Source: an uncultured bacterium
Lineage (GTDB): Bacteria; Patescibacteriota; Gracilibacteria; Absconditabacterales; Absconditicoccaceae
Length of the DNA stretch: 64,000 nucleotides
NCBI GenBank assembly: GCA_916049765.1
Contig: CAJZIX010000002.1
Span: forward strand, 32,210 to 96,209
Reading direction: 5' to 3'
Part shown: in pieces, positions 20,409-30,197 of the stretch
Position numbering within the stretch: the first letter of the stretch is position 1
How the letters are laid out: every line of letters begins with the position of its first letter
Made by a program: the position numbers and the translations under genes
The notes under the pieces: model-generated
What the model saw: the letters and a program-made list of their open reading frames with translations, nothing else
What the model was told of the DNA's origin: nothing
Database searches by the model: none

Positions 20409-20825
20409 TTATTTTTTGAAAATTTTGTCATTGTTTATAGAAAAATCCTGATTCAAATAAATTAAAAAAAAATGGGTAACATAAGTACTCATTTTCAATA
20501 GTGGGGCGACTGATGGGATTCGAACCCACGACCCTCTGGACCACAATCAGATGCTCTAACCAACTGAGCTACAGTCGCCATTCCATTTAACAAAGCTTGG
20601 ATGATGAATCCAATGGTCGATATGACCATTCTTTTTGATCATTCTTTCTAATTTTATTGCTTCTGTTTTTTTAGGTTTCTCAAAGTATCCAACGATGACA
20701 AGATTTTTCATCTTGCGAGTTGTAGGAGTCTTTCAGAGTAAATGTTGACGGTATCTCAGCTCCAGATCTGAAGTATATCCAATATAATGCTGTTTATCTC
20801 ATTTCAAAATATAGACATAGAACAT
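20409..20825 (-). CDS. GIY-YIG nuclease-like reading frame overlapping tRNA-His
   Basis: Residues 1-83 (20825 to about 20577) form a small GIY-YIG domain: MFYVYILKGDKQHYIGYTSD has the YVY and YIG strands, followed by the conserved Arg in ELRYRQHL and a Glu in KLERMIKKNG. Such single-domain proteins are homing-endonuclease relatives that cut DNA. In frame there is no TAA or TAG until 20409, so the frame runs through the whole tRNA-His gene; the last 56 residues are translated tRNA and probably meaningless, or the true protein ends differently. Upstream lies a partial tRNA-His copy with a palindrome. The position between a tRNA and its fragment suggests a tRNA-targeting mobile gene. Confidence 0.6.
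20502..20579 (-). tRNA. tRNA-His (GUG) with encoded CCA
   Basis: The cloverleaf has acceptor GGCGACTG with CAGTCGCC, including the extra G at -1 paired with C73 that is specific to tRNA-His, D arm AGCTCAGTTGGTTAGAGC, anticodon loop with GTG (TTGTGGT) and T arm GTGGG-TTCGAAT-CCCAT. A CCA end is encoded (minus strand, 20504-20502), unlike the other tRNAs in this window. It overlaps the tail of the GIY-YIG frame. Confidence 0.93.
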
Positions 20826-20846
20826 CTTGTTTTGAAAAGGATAAAG

Positions 20847-20900
20847 CTCTGGACCATCCCGCAGTCCTGCGGGACTCTAGCCAACTGAGCTACACTCGCC
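20847..20900 (-). repeat. Partial tRNA-His copy carrying palindromic hairpin
   Basis: On the minus strand this segment reads as tRNA-His from the 5' end through the D arm (20900-20875, two or three differences from the intact gene), then the perfect palindrome TCCCGCAGGACTGCGGGA (20874-20857), then the 3' side of the anticodon arm (20856-20847). The palindrome replaces ten bases of the anticodon arm; the junction falls within the anticodon. The remainder of the tRNA is missing, and the GIY-YIG frame begins 22 bases further on. Compare the similar scar at 15527-15576. Confidence 0.75.
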
Positions 20901-21028
20901 ATCTTTACAAGATTCCTTATAGTGAAAAAACAAATGATTTCAAGTGTTTTATTCTGGTTTTGATCTTTTCTTGCTATCAAGATGAAAAAAATTACACTAT
21001 TGAGCAGTTTTTATCTGAACCGAGTATT

Positions 21029-22066
21029 ATGCAAACTACGATACAACAAGCCAATTCATCAACCTATCAACAGGCAAAAAATCTGATTCAAAATTGAGAA
21101 GTAGTGGCTTTCCCAACAGAAACGATTTACGGGCTTGGAGCTGATGCCTTGAATCCTCAAGCAGTAAAGAAGATTTTTGAAATCAAGTGAAGGCCAAGTT
21201 CAAATCCTCTGATTGTTCATATTGGTGAAAAGGCTCAGATTTCAGAGCTTTGAATCGTAGAAAATCATTTTCAGCAGCAGATTATTGATAAACTTTTTCC
21301 TTGACCTCTTACTTTGCTTTTGAAAAAAAAGGACGTGATTCCAGAGATTGTAACTCCTAATCCTTTTGTAGGTATTAGAATGCCTTCTAATAAAGTGGCA
21401 CAAGAATTTCTAAAGGTGGTAGAAAGACCGATTGCTGCCCCAAGTGCAAATATTTCATGAAAACCCAGTCCGACTTCAGCTGCTATGGTGCTTGATAATG
21501 TTGATGGGAAAATTGAATTGATTATTGATGGAGGAGCTTCAGATTTTGGGATTGAATCGACAGTTATTAAGGTAGATGAGGAGAATTGAAAATGAAAAAT
21601 CTGAATTTTAAGGCCTTGATTTATTACAAAGGAGGACTTAGAACTTTTTTTTAAAGGACAAGAAGTAGAGGTAGAGTATACAAGCAAAGACAAAAATATG
21701 TCACCAGGGACGAGGTTTAAGCATTATACTATAGATGCGGAGATTTATATGATAGAACATCTTCAGGAAATTCCAAAAAATTTAGATGAACCTACAGCTA
21801 TTATTGCTACAATAGAACGATTTTCTCGTGAGGGAAGTTTTTTCGGTCAAAATCACTATTTTGATCAGCATGGATTAGAGCTTGAGCGAGGAACCGAACA
21901 GAATCTTGCAAGCTGTGCACATACTCTTTTTGATCTTTATCATTATTGCGAAAAAAAAGGTATGAAGAGAGTTTATATTCAAAAGTTACCAGAAACTGGA
22001 CTTGGATTTGCGATTATGAATAGAGTGAAAAGATCTGCAGAGCTTAATGCTCCTTTAGTTGATTAA
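21029..22066 (+). CDS. tsaC: Threonylcarbamoyl-AMP synthase, TsaC/Sua5
   Basis: The enzyme makes threonylcarbamoyl-AMP from threonine, bicarbonate and ATP, the first step of t6A modification of tRNA. The 345-residue protein has the YrdC domain with VVAFPTETIYGLGADA (about 24-39), KGRPSSNPLIVH (about 54-65), LFPGPLTLLL (about 89-98), and APSANISGKPSPTSA (about 138-152), followed by the extra C-terminal Sua5 domain starting near SPGTRFKHY. At least seven TGA codons are present, including the invariant glycines in KGRP, FPGP and SGKPSP. TsaD, which uses its product, is encoded at 13248. Confidence 0.95.
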
Positions 22067-22085
22067 AATTTCAAACAACAAAAAA

Positions 22086-22167
22086 ATGCTGAGGAAGGGA
22101 CTCGAACCCTCAAGCCAAAGGCATACGCACCTCAAGCGTACATGTATACCAGTTCCATCACCTCAGC
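22086..22167 (-). tRNA. tRNA-Leu (GAG)
   Basis: The 82-base sequence has acceptor GCTGAGG with CCTCAGC, anticodon stem TACGC with GCGTA around loop TTGAGGT (anticodon GAG), a class II variable arm (TGCCTTTGGCT region), and T arm GAGGG-TTCGAGT-CCCTT. The discriminator is A, as required for leucine tRNAs. It reads CUC and CUU. No CCA is encoded. Confidence 0.88.
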
Positions 22168-22286
22168 ATATTTCTAGTGAGCAGTATATAAATTTCCTGT
22201 CCTATTGCAAGAAAGATTTGTATTTTTGTTCAGATTTCTTATAGTTTATTATAGGAAATGCTTTTTATCTTTATAAAATACAGCTC

Positions 22287-22727
22287 ATGCTTTATGAAAA
22301 ACTTACTGAAGACTACAAAATAGCGATGAAAGAGAAACAAGAAACCAAAAAATCTGCTCTTAATTTCGTTTTGGCTCAGATTAAGAATAAAAAGATTGAA
22401 CTTCAGAGAGATCCTAATGATGATGAAGTTATTGCACTTCTCAAAAAAGAAGTAAAATCCCTCAATGAAGCACTTTCCTTCCTTGAAAAAGCAGATAAAC
22501 CTGCAGAACTTGCCGAGGAACAAGAAAAAAAAGCAATTTTGGAGTCCTATCTTCCAGCGATGCTTGATAAAGAAGCAACGAAAAAGCTGATTGAATCCCT
22601 TGTTTCAGAATTACAAATCGCCGATCTCAAGACGGGGAGAGGGCTCTTGATGAAAGAACTTATGGCAAAACATAAGAGCGAACTTGATGGTAGTCTTGTG
22701 AATCAAATTATCAATGAAATGCTTTAA
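22287..22727 (+). CDS. yqeY: GatB/YqeY domain protein
   Basis: This 146-residue protein matches the YqeY family, a free-standing form of the tRNA-binding tail domain of the amidotransferase subunit GatB. It begins MLYEKLTEDYKIAMKEKQETKKSALNFVLAQIKNKKIE and has the typical LESYLPAMLDKEATKKLIESLV and TGRGLLMKELMAKHKSELDGSLVNQIINEML segments. Its precise role is not established; a tRNA-linked function is assumed from GatB. No TGA is needed. It is followed 18 bases later by a pilin-like gene on the same strand. Confidence 0.92.
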   Translation: MLYEKLTEDYKIAMKEKQETKKSALNFVLAQIKNKKIELQRDPNDDEVIALLKKEVKSLNEALSFLEKADKPAELAEEQEKKAILESYLPAMLDKEATKKLIESLVSELQIADLKTGRGLLMKELMAKHKSELDGSLVNQIINEML

Positions 22728-22745
22728 TTTCTAGGTGCGATGATA

Positions 22746-23342
22746 ATGAAAAACATGAAAAATCTGATTTTTTGATGAGTAGTTATAATACTAAGTTTTG
22801 GAAGTAGTTTTGCTCAGCTTTATCCACCAACTACGAATTGAGATGAGGGAAGTTCAAATTCTTCATCGCCACGGGATGTTTCTACTCCATCTTGGCCAGA
22901 AAATAGAAATACACAGGATACGACAAAGCAAGAAGAAATTACAATCCCTTATAGACCTTGAGAATGACCTATAAATTGATGAGAGCTTCAAGAAGTAGTA
23001 GTGCAAGGAAAGGATTTGTCTAAGACCTGTAAGTGAATCAAGCTTAATACGGATGTGCCTTTTGTCTGAAGATGTATTGGGACGACAACAAGCGATAAAA
23101 CGACTCAACTTAACGCTTTCCCAAAACTCATGTGAGCCATGATGAGGCTTATTATGACCGTAATTATGGTCCTTTCAATTCTAATGATTGTGGTTGCTGG
23201 GGTAATGATGACAACAGGAGGGGTTGAAAAAGGAAACTATACTAAAGGATTAGAAATTATCAAGAAAGTTGCAGTTGGAATCGCATTACTCTGAGCTTCC
23301 GGAGTTATTTTAAAGCTTATTAATCCAAATTTCTTCGTTTAG
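22746..23342 (+). CDS. Type IV secretion pilin-like protein with long Ser/Pro-rich segment
   Basis: The 198-residue product has a signal peptide (MKNMKNLIFGGVVIILSFGSSFAQ), a secreted Pro/Ser/Thr-rich segment of about 90 residues with two cysteines (KTCKG and GRCIG) likely forming a disulfide, and two membrane helices (LIMTVIMVLSILMIVVAGVMMTTG and VAVGIALLGASGVILKLI) joined by GGVEKGNYTKGLEIIKK. The second half parallels the pilin-like proteins at 19.3-20.3 kb. Two consecutive TGA codons encode Gly-Gly within the signal peptide, and about a dozen more follow. It most probably forms part of a VirB2-like surface fibre or pore. Confidence 0.75.
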
Positions 23343-23408
23343 AAGAACTTGCAAACCAGGATTAACTCTTTATACTAAACTCAGTTTTTATTCACTTTGT
23401 AGAAAAAA

Positions 23409-23813
23409 ATGTCAATTCAGATTAGACTCGATGGAGGATATCAGATAGAGAAAACATTATTTTTTGGATATGCTTATGTGCATAATGCTTTGATCAATCT
23501 CGCTTCTCAGGTAGGTGAGGATATGAGGTATCATGAAGGAGAAATTATAATCGTAGATTATCCTGGAGAATATGATATTAAAGGATGGACCATAAAGGCT
23601 TTTGTAGGTCAGAACCAAAAACTCAATTATCTTATTCAAGGAAATAATAAAAAATTCTGAATTATTCAGTCTCCAGATGTACTAGAACTAGAGGAGGTTG
23701 ATTGTATGGATACTTGGCTTTATCTCTGAGAGGCGATTGAAAAGAAACTAGATCAGCTTGAACTTGAGGGAGAAAGAATTGACCTTGCAAAGCTAGAAAA
23801 GCAAGAGGAATAA
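23409..23813 (+). CDS. Small protein with similarity to metallo-beta-lactamase-fold proteins
   Basis: The 134-residue protein contains IIIVDYPGEYDIKGWTIKAF (about 47-66), resembling the PGEYEVKG strand-turn-strand motif seen in short Lactamase_B_3-type proteins of CPR bacteria. However, the metal-binding HxHxDH motif is absent and the protein is shorter than that family, so it would not be a classical hydrolase. The C-terminus is acidic and helical (KKLDQLELEGERIDLAKLEKQEE). Two glycines are TGA. Assignment is weak; a binding or structural role is as likely. Confidence 0.6.
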
Positions 23814-23838
23814 AAATTAGAACTCCTCTTAGATATTT

Positions 23839-24012
23839 TTATTTTTCCAAAATAAGAGTACACGATTTGATCGTATCAACCCAATAAAATCCTTCTGGAC
23901 AAATAGGAGCTATTTCAGGTTTTTCTCTAGGAAATTCATCTTGAGGATTATCTCTACAACCGCTAAACATAAAGGAGAAAAGCAAGAAAGCCACTAGGAG
24001 GATTTTTTTCAT
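23839..24012 (-). CDS. Very small lipoprotein
   Basis: The 57-residue frame begins MKKILLVAFLLFSFMFSGC, a complete lipoprotein signal with the lipobox cysteine at residue 19. The mature part is only 38 residues with two further cysteines (PICPEG and KSCTLIL) that could pair. It ends at TAA 23839-23841 and faces the preceding gene. Small lipoproteins of this kind are frequent in this window (6169, 7761), but no function is known. Confidence 0.7.
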   Translation of the reverse strand: MKKILLVAFLLFSFMFSGCRDNPQDEFPREKPEIAPICPEGFYWVDTIKSCTLILEK

Positions 24013-24034
24013 TTTGAGTTTTATAGATTAAAAA

Positions 24035-24589
24035 TTATTTTGTTTCAATTAGCATCATTCCATCTCCTGGCTCACTCGGGAGAATTTGATAATTGATTTG
24101 CTTTTTTTCTAGGAATTTATATAATGAGGTTAGTTTTGTTTGATACTTGACGACATCGTCCAAGAGTATGATATTTTCCGAGCTAAGATGTTCTTGTATT
24201 TTCTCTAAATAGGTTCCATATTGGCTTTTCTGAGCATCAATGAATACAAAATCACAGTGCACGGGCAATACGCTTGCTGTTGTTTCAGATTTCGTAATAT
24301 CAAACGGATACAGAGTGGTATTCCAGCATTTTGCCTGACGAATATTTCTCTGTGCTTCCAAATAGGCAGGATACGCCACTTCAAACGAAGTAAGCTGACC
24401 TCACCATTCCGCAATCGTACTTGCAATCACGATACTACTATATCCCACAGCTGAACCAATTTCCAGACAGGTTTTTGGCTGGTGTTTTTGGAGGAGTTTA
24501 CGAATGTGGAGTTCACTTTCAGGAGAAATCAGTGGAATATGTCTTGCCTCACAAGAAGCCCTTAACTGAGTCAAAAACTCGTTTAACAT
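24035..24589 (-). CDS. SAM-dependent O-methyltransferase
   Basis: The 184-residue protein matches the small O-methyltransferase (COMT-like, Methyltransf_3) family. SAM-binding motif I is CLEIGSAVGYSS (about residues 42-53), an acidic residue follows at GQLTSFEV, and FVFIDAQKSQYGTYLEKI (about 115-132) and IILLDDVV carry the metal-binding Asp residues. The C-terminus GDGMMLIETK is typical. The substrate cannot be predicted. One TGA glycine occurs in AEWGGQL. It starts 32 bases from, and is divergent to, the RNase J gene. Confidence 0.88.
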
Positions 24590-24621
24590 CTTAATTTACT
24601 TTTAAATTAAAAATTCAAAAA

Positions 24622-26571
24622 ATGGAAACTACAATGCAATCAAACATTTCTATCAATTTGTGAGAGAAAAACAACAAAAAATCTGCTTGAACTTCTCGTT
24701 CATCCAGACCTCGCAGATCTTCAAGTCAGCAACCTCTTTCTTCAGAGGCTTTTCTCAGACATAGAAACAAGCCTGTAAGCAAGAAAATTGAAGATCCAAA
24801 GAAATTGATCAAAAAAGGGGAGAGGCCAGTCAGAGTTTTTTGACTTTGAGGATTAGAACAGATTGGATCAAATATGAATGTCGTAGAGTATGAAAACGAT
24901 ATTCTCGTTATTGATGCCGGTATGGAGTTTGCTGATGATAATATGCCTGGTGTAGACTATATTATTCCAGATGTAAGCTATCTTGTCGCAAAAAAGAAGA
25001 ATATCAAAGGAATCGTTATTACGCATGGACATTTGGATCATATTGGAGCTTTGAAAAATATTTTGGAACCGCTTGGCTATCCAACGATCTATACTGCACC
25101 TTTGACAATCGGTATGATCAAGAGAAGTTTAGACGAAAAAGATGCAAAAAATCTGAAGTTTAAGCTCGTTGATCCTGATATGGATATTTTTAAGCTCGGA
25201 GTTTTTACCTTAGAGTTTTTTAGAGTTAATCACTCTATTCCAGAATCTATGGGGCTTTCTCTCCATACCCCAAAAGGATTGCTTGTTTTTTCTGGAGATT
25301 TTAAGATCGATTTTACACCAGCGATAGATAAGCCTGCTGACCTTGGGAAAATCTCTAGAATCGGTCAGGAAGGAGTCAGACTTTATCTCTGAGAATCTAC
25401 CAATGCTAATAAGCCTGGGCATTCCGTATCAGAGAAAGTAATTGGAGAGAACATTGATAAAGTGATCAATGCTTACAAGCATCAGAGAATGATCGTTTCA
25501 ACCTTTGCTTCCAATGTGGGAAGAATTATTCAGATTATCAATAGTGCTGTAAAGTATGATAAGGTAGTTTTCCTTGCTGGAAGATCTATGGTGCTTAATG
25601 TGCAACTTTGTCAGGAACTCGGTTATATTCAGGCTCCCAAAGGGATGATTCGTCAGCTTTCTTCTGAAGCGGAATCTATGCCTGATGAAAAGGTGCTTGT
25701 CCTTTGTACCGGTTCTCAAGGGGAAGAAAATTCAGCTTTAGTCAGAATGGCAAAAGGAGAATTTAAGGATTTTATGCTCAGACCAAGAGATGCAGTTTTG
25801 CTCTCTTCTCATACGATTCCTGGAAATGAAAAGGCAGTAATCTGAATGATCAATGCATTGGTTCGCCTTGGGGTAGAAGTTATTGATGAGCCAGGTTTGG
25901 ACACTCATACTTCAGGACACGGATACCAAGAGGATTTGAAGATGATGTTTTCGCTCTTGAATCCTGAATATTTCTGTCCAATCCACGGAGAGCCGTATAT
26001 GAGACATGCAAACAAAAAAGTTGCGATGATGATGGGAATTTCTGAAGATAAAGTGCTTCTTCCTGATAATGGTCAGATTGTTGAAATATATGATGAAGTG
26101 GCTTTTGTATCAGAGAAAAAAATCAAACTTGATACAGTAATGATTGATGGAAAAGGACAAGGACACTTATCTTGAGAATATGTGATGAAAGCGAGATCAA
26201 TTATGGCAGAAAATGGAATTGTTAGTTTGATTTTCAAGGTGGATACCAAGACAAGAGAACTTGTTGGAAATATCCAGATTGAATCTAGAGGATTTGTCTA
26301 TTCTTCAGAGGTGAAAAAGATTCATACGCAGATTGTAGAGTTCGCGAGAGCAAAATACAACGATAACTGTAAAAAGAGAATGGATATCAAGGATAATCTC
26401 AAACTTATTAGAGAAGAACTCGGAGAATATATCACTAAAATCATCGGTAGAGTGCCAATGCTGATGCTGATGTATGTGTATATCAATCGTGAAGCCGTGC
26501 AAAATATTCAGGTAGAGCCAAATGATGAAATTATCGGGATGACCCTTGAAGAGCAGGGCTACAAGGATTAA
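24622..26571 (+). CDS. rnj: Ribonuclease J
   Basis: RNase J is a metallo-beta-lactamase-fold ribonuclease with endo- and 5'-exonuclease activity, central to mRNA decay and rRNA maturation. The 649-residue protein has FGLGGLEQIGSNMN, DAGMEF, the zinc-binding THGHLDHIG (about 134-142), SGDFKIDFTP, the beta-CASP domain with STFASNVGRI and TGSQGEENSAL, and HTSGHGYQEDL and FCPIHGE. A basic, Ser/Arg-rich leader of about 70 residues precedes the catalytic domain, as in several actinobacterial and CPR enzymes. TGA glycines include both in FGLGG. A terminator follows. Confidence 0.95.
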
Positions 26572-26602
26572 TTTAATTGTAAAACATTAAAAGTCAAGAA
26601 AG

Positions 26603-26629
26603 ATCTGATCTTAGTGAGTCAGATTTTTT
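26603..26629 (+). terminator. Intrinsic terminator after rnj, built from the repeated motif
   Basis: ATCTGA (26603-26608) pairs with TCAGAT (26619-26624) around a 10-base loop, continuing into six T residues. The right arm with its T run is itself a copy of the over-represented 10-mer (TCAGATTTTT). Confidence 0.7.
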
Positions 26630-26690
26630 CTTTTTATTTATTTTTTGAGTATACTTAATGTGAAGACTTTTTTATTCGTATCATACAAAG

Positions 26691-29600
26691 ATGCCAACAA
26701 ATATCGAAAAACTTCAACAGGAAAATCAAGCTATCAAGGCAGAATTAGATGCTTTAAAAGCTATAACTGAAATGACAGAAAAAGAAAAAAAGAAATCTGA
26801 ACTAGAATCTCGTATTCAGAAGGCTAAACAAGAAGCTCAAGCTGAATATCAACAAGAATCCAATCAAAATACTTGTGAAAAAATTAAGGCAGAACAGGAA
26901 AAATTAGAAACCTTTTCCTTAGAGCTAAATATTTTATGAAAGGAGATGGGCGTTTCAAATCCTGCTTCCTTAGCTCAGAAAAATCAAATTAAAACAACAG
27001 AAAATGCTAATCCTTCAGAAGAAAAACCGTGAATCTGGGCTTCTACCAAAAACTTTGTTTCTGAGCAATGGAATAATGTTTGGGATAGAGAAAAATGGAA
27101 AGAAGAATCAGGGAAAAATGCACTTCGTACGGCGTGATTTTTAGCTACAGGAGTTGGGGCTGTAGCTTTAGCATATAAGGGGATCAAGACTCTTTTTGGT
27201 TCTGATACATCAGAGAATGAAGAAGCTAATGAAATAGAAGAAAAAGAAGGAACTTCAAAGAAGAACAAGGAAAAAGGTTTTCGAGATAAACGATATGGGA
27301 AAACTTTGAAATGGTTAGGAATTGGAGCATGAGTTGGGGGTGTTGGATACTACATTGGGAAATGGTTTGGCTGGTGGTGAAAAGATGGTACATGAGAATG
27401 AGCAGATGCTACAGATGGTGCAAAAGATCAAGCAATTAATACAGCAAATCTCAAAAAAGAAAATCCAGAGAAATTTGCAAAATATCAGGGAATGTGAGCA
27501 AATATTGATAGTCAATATAATCAGATTATGAAAAAAGAACTAGATGCTGGATGGAAAGGTATGAGTATTGCTGATGGATACGAGAAGTATGCGGCAAAAA
27601 ACAAGCTAAGCAAAGAAGATTTTCAAGCAACTGTTCCAATGTGTATTGATAATGAATTTAGTTCAGTTGATGATTTACTTTCCGAGGGAGGATATTACGG
27701 ATATTTGAGAGAAAAAAGTCTTGTAGATTTAAAATCTTTCCTTATTGGAAAGGGAAAAGAGTGGATTGGTAAAATTATGGGACCATATTTGTTAAACTTA
27801 ACTTCCTTTATTCCTTTTGTAGGTGATGACTGGTCAGAATCTTTAACGAAATGGTTGGAATCTGGAGAACCAGCAGAAAGAGAATCAGAATTAAAACTTT
27901 TTTTTAGACAGTATGCTAAAGTAGTAAACTATACACAAGATAAGCGTTCTAGATTGATAGAAAAAATTGCTGAGGAAAAAATAAAAACTGTGGGAACTGA
28001 ATTTTCAACGATAGAGGATGCTCTTGATGATGAAGAATGGCTTGAAAGTCATGTGTATTCTGATGATCGTTATAAAAATTTTATGGGAGGAAAGCTTCAT
28101 CAGGCAATTGATGTGATGAAAAATCAATCACTCTTTGATGATCAACTTTCAATGAGAATGAAAAAGCAGATGGAATCGGCAGATGCCCAAAGAGATCAAT
28201 TATTAAAAACTAAGGATGGAAAAGATGCACTCCAGAGGCTTTGAGAATCAAAAAATAATATGAGTCCTGAGATCTGTCGTGAAGAGATTCAGGTTTGTAA
28301 GAACGTTGCAGAGGATGTTAAAGAAAATTTTGATAAAGATTGGAGTTATCTCTATTTTTGATCTGCTCATGCTGTAATCAATTCAGATCAGAAGAATATC
28401 CAAGAATTCCTTAAAGAATCAGGTCTTTGAGATCTAAAATCTTGAATCCTTGAATCACTCAAACATTTTGAGAAAAAGTTTGAAAGTTGAGATATGAGTA
28501 CAGAAGATATTAATCTTTATAAAAATCAGATTAATAGTTATTTTGCTATGAAAAAGGAGATTTTGATCTGAGCAGAAGCAATTCAACAAATGAAAGTAGA
28601 TAATTCTAGTCGATGAGAGAGAGTATTGAACATCGGAAAGGCTGCAATAGGAGATATTTTGCATCATACTACCCAATCCTTGAAATCCTTTAAGGATGGT
28701 AATTTTATAACTTGATGGTTGCAAGCGACCTTACCTTTGACTTTATGAGGACTTGTTATTTCTCAAATTGGGAAGTGGAAGGGAAATAGAAAAATTGAAA
28801 TTTTGTGAAGATTTATGAGAAATTCGAATCTATTTTCTGCAACACGATACCTTAGAGGAAAAGTTGTTCGCCGTATGTCAAATAAAAATCTGAATTTTAT
28901 GCCTAATTGGCTCTTATCTTCAAGGTATGATATCCCTCATGGAGATCAATTACTCTTTCAGGATATTATCGAAGGAAAGGTTAACGGAGAAACGGCACAG
29001 AGATTAATTAAAAAATCAAATGCTCAATGGAAATATGGGAAGGGACTTAATTCTCTCTCGGAGTTTATGCAAAAAGTAGCAGGAAAATCTGATACTGAGC
29101 TTCCGGCTAAGCAACTGCAAGTTCTCTTTAATAATGATGCAAAAATTTCTTTTACTAAAAATAAATCTCTGAGAGACTTATTCTTTAGATTAGAAAAAAT
29201 TTCCACTTGGGAACAAACAAAAGTAGTTCGAAATGGATATCGTCAAAAAATTTATACTCCGTCTGGATTTCATCATGTGGAGATGCTTGAAAAATTTATG
29301 GCGGGAACGTCTGGACAATCTTCTCCATTTATGAAGCTTTCTGAAAATCAAAAATATCTTTTTAGAGAGCTAGTATATGAGGGAAAGTTCACAAAGATAG
29401 AGGAGCTTAGTGCAATAATTAAAAATATAGATAAAATTAATTTAGAAAAAATTGAACGCTGAAAGATATCTCGTTTAGCGAAGGAACTTTCTCAATCATT
29501 ATCAGATTTTAATGATATTTCTGCCTTGAATACTAAGGTATCTTCCTCTCTTGAAAGACCATTAACTCAATTTATAGATGATGGAGGAAGGCTTACAGAT

Positions 29601-30179
29601 GAGGCTGTAGAAACTACAACACAAACTTTAAAAAACAACCCAATCTTTAATGATTTGGGAGAACAAAAGAAGCTTTTATATATGGAATTGGAGAGGTTAG
29701 ATCAACTTCCTACTAAGACATCAGTTGATCAGGCTCGTCTTACTAAACTGGAACAGCAACTAACTGAACTTGAAAATTTTGAAAAACAGCTTTTGCAGTG
29801 ATGAGAAAAAACGGTCAATGAAAGTTCAGAACTTTTGACACTTTTGAAAAAATGAAAAAATCTGAATACTGCTATTGAACAGCTTAATCTTCTTAAGAAA
29901 CTTGAAGGAGAAAAATTTATGAGTAACATTATTGATCCAAAGACCTGAAAGGGATTTGAGAGTTCTCTTGATGATGTAATCAAATCGCTTGATGAGGCTG
30001 CAATTCGTTCACTCAAGGGAAATAAAGTTTCTGGTGTGGGTGATGATGCTCTTGAGGCTCTTGCTAAAACATTTGCTGATATTAAGATTGCGAAAAATAC
30101 GAAGAATCTCTTTGTTAATGCTGATGATATTCTAAAAGGGGTTAAAATGATGGTTAAAATCTTTGCTAAGATGCCGTAA
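26691..30179 (+). CDS. Giant membrane protein 1 of cell-wall enzyme locus, unknown family
   Basis: The frame encodes 1162 residues with roughly 30 TGA glycines and no other stop before TAA at 30177-30179. Residues 1-80 form a Lys/Glu-rich coiled coil (IEKLQQENQAIKAELDALK). Two glycine-rich hydrophobic segments follow at about 143-165 (GFLATGVGAVALAYKGI) and 204-226 (WLGIGAGVGGVGYYIGKWFG), a third near 370-385 (LLNLTSFIPFVGDDW), and a fourth at about 676-696 (LQATLPLTLGGLVISQIG). Long helical charged regions fill the rest. It has no signal peptide and no recognised domain. It heads a compact block in which the next gene begins 18 bases downstream; those neighbours suggest a role in cell-wall or cell-contact biology. 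Confidence 0.72.
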
Positions 30180-30197
30180 TATTTATTTTATTTGTAG

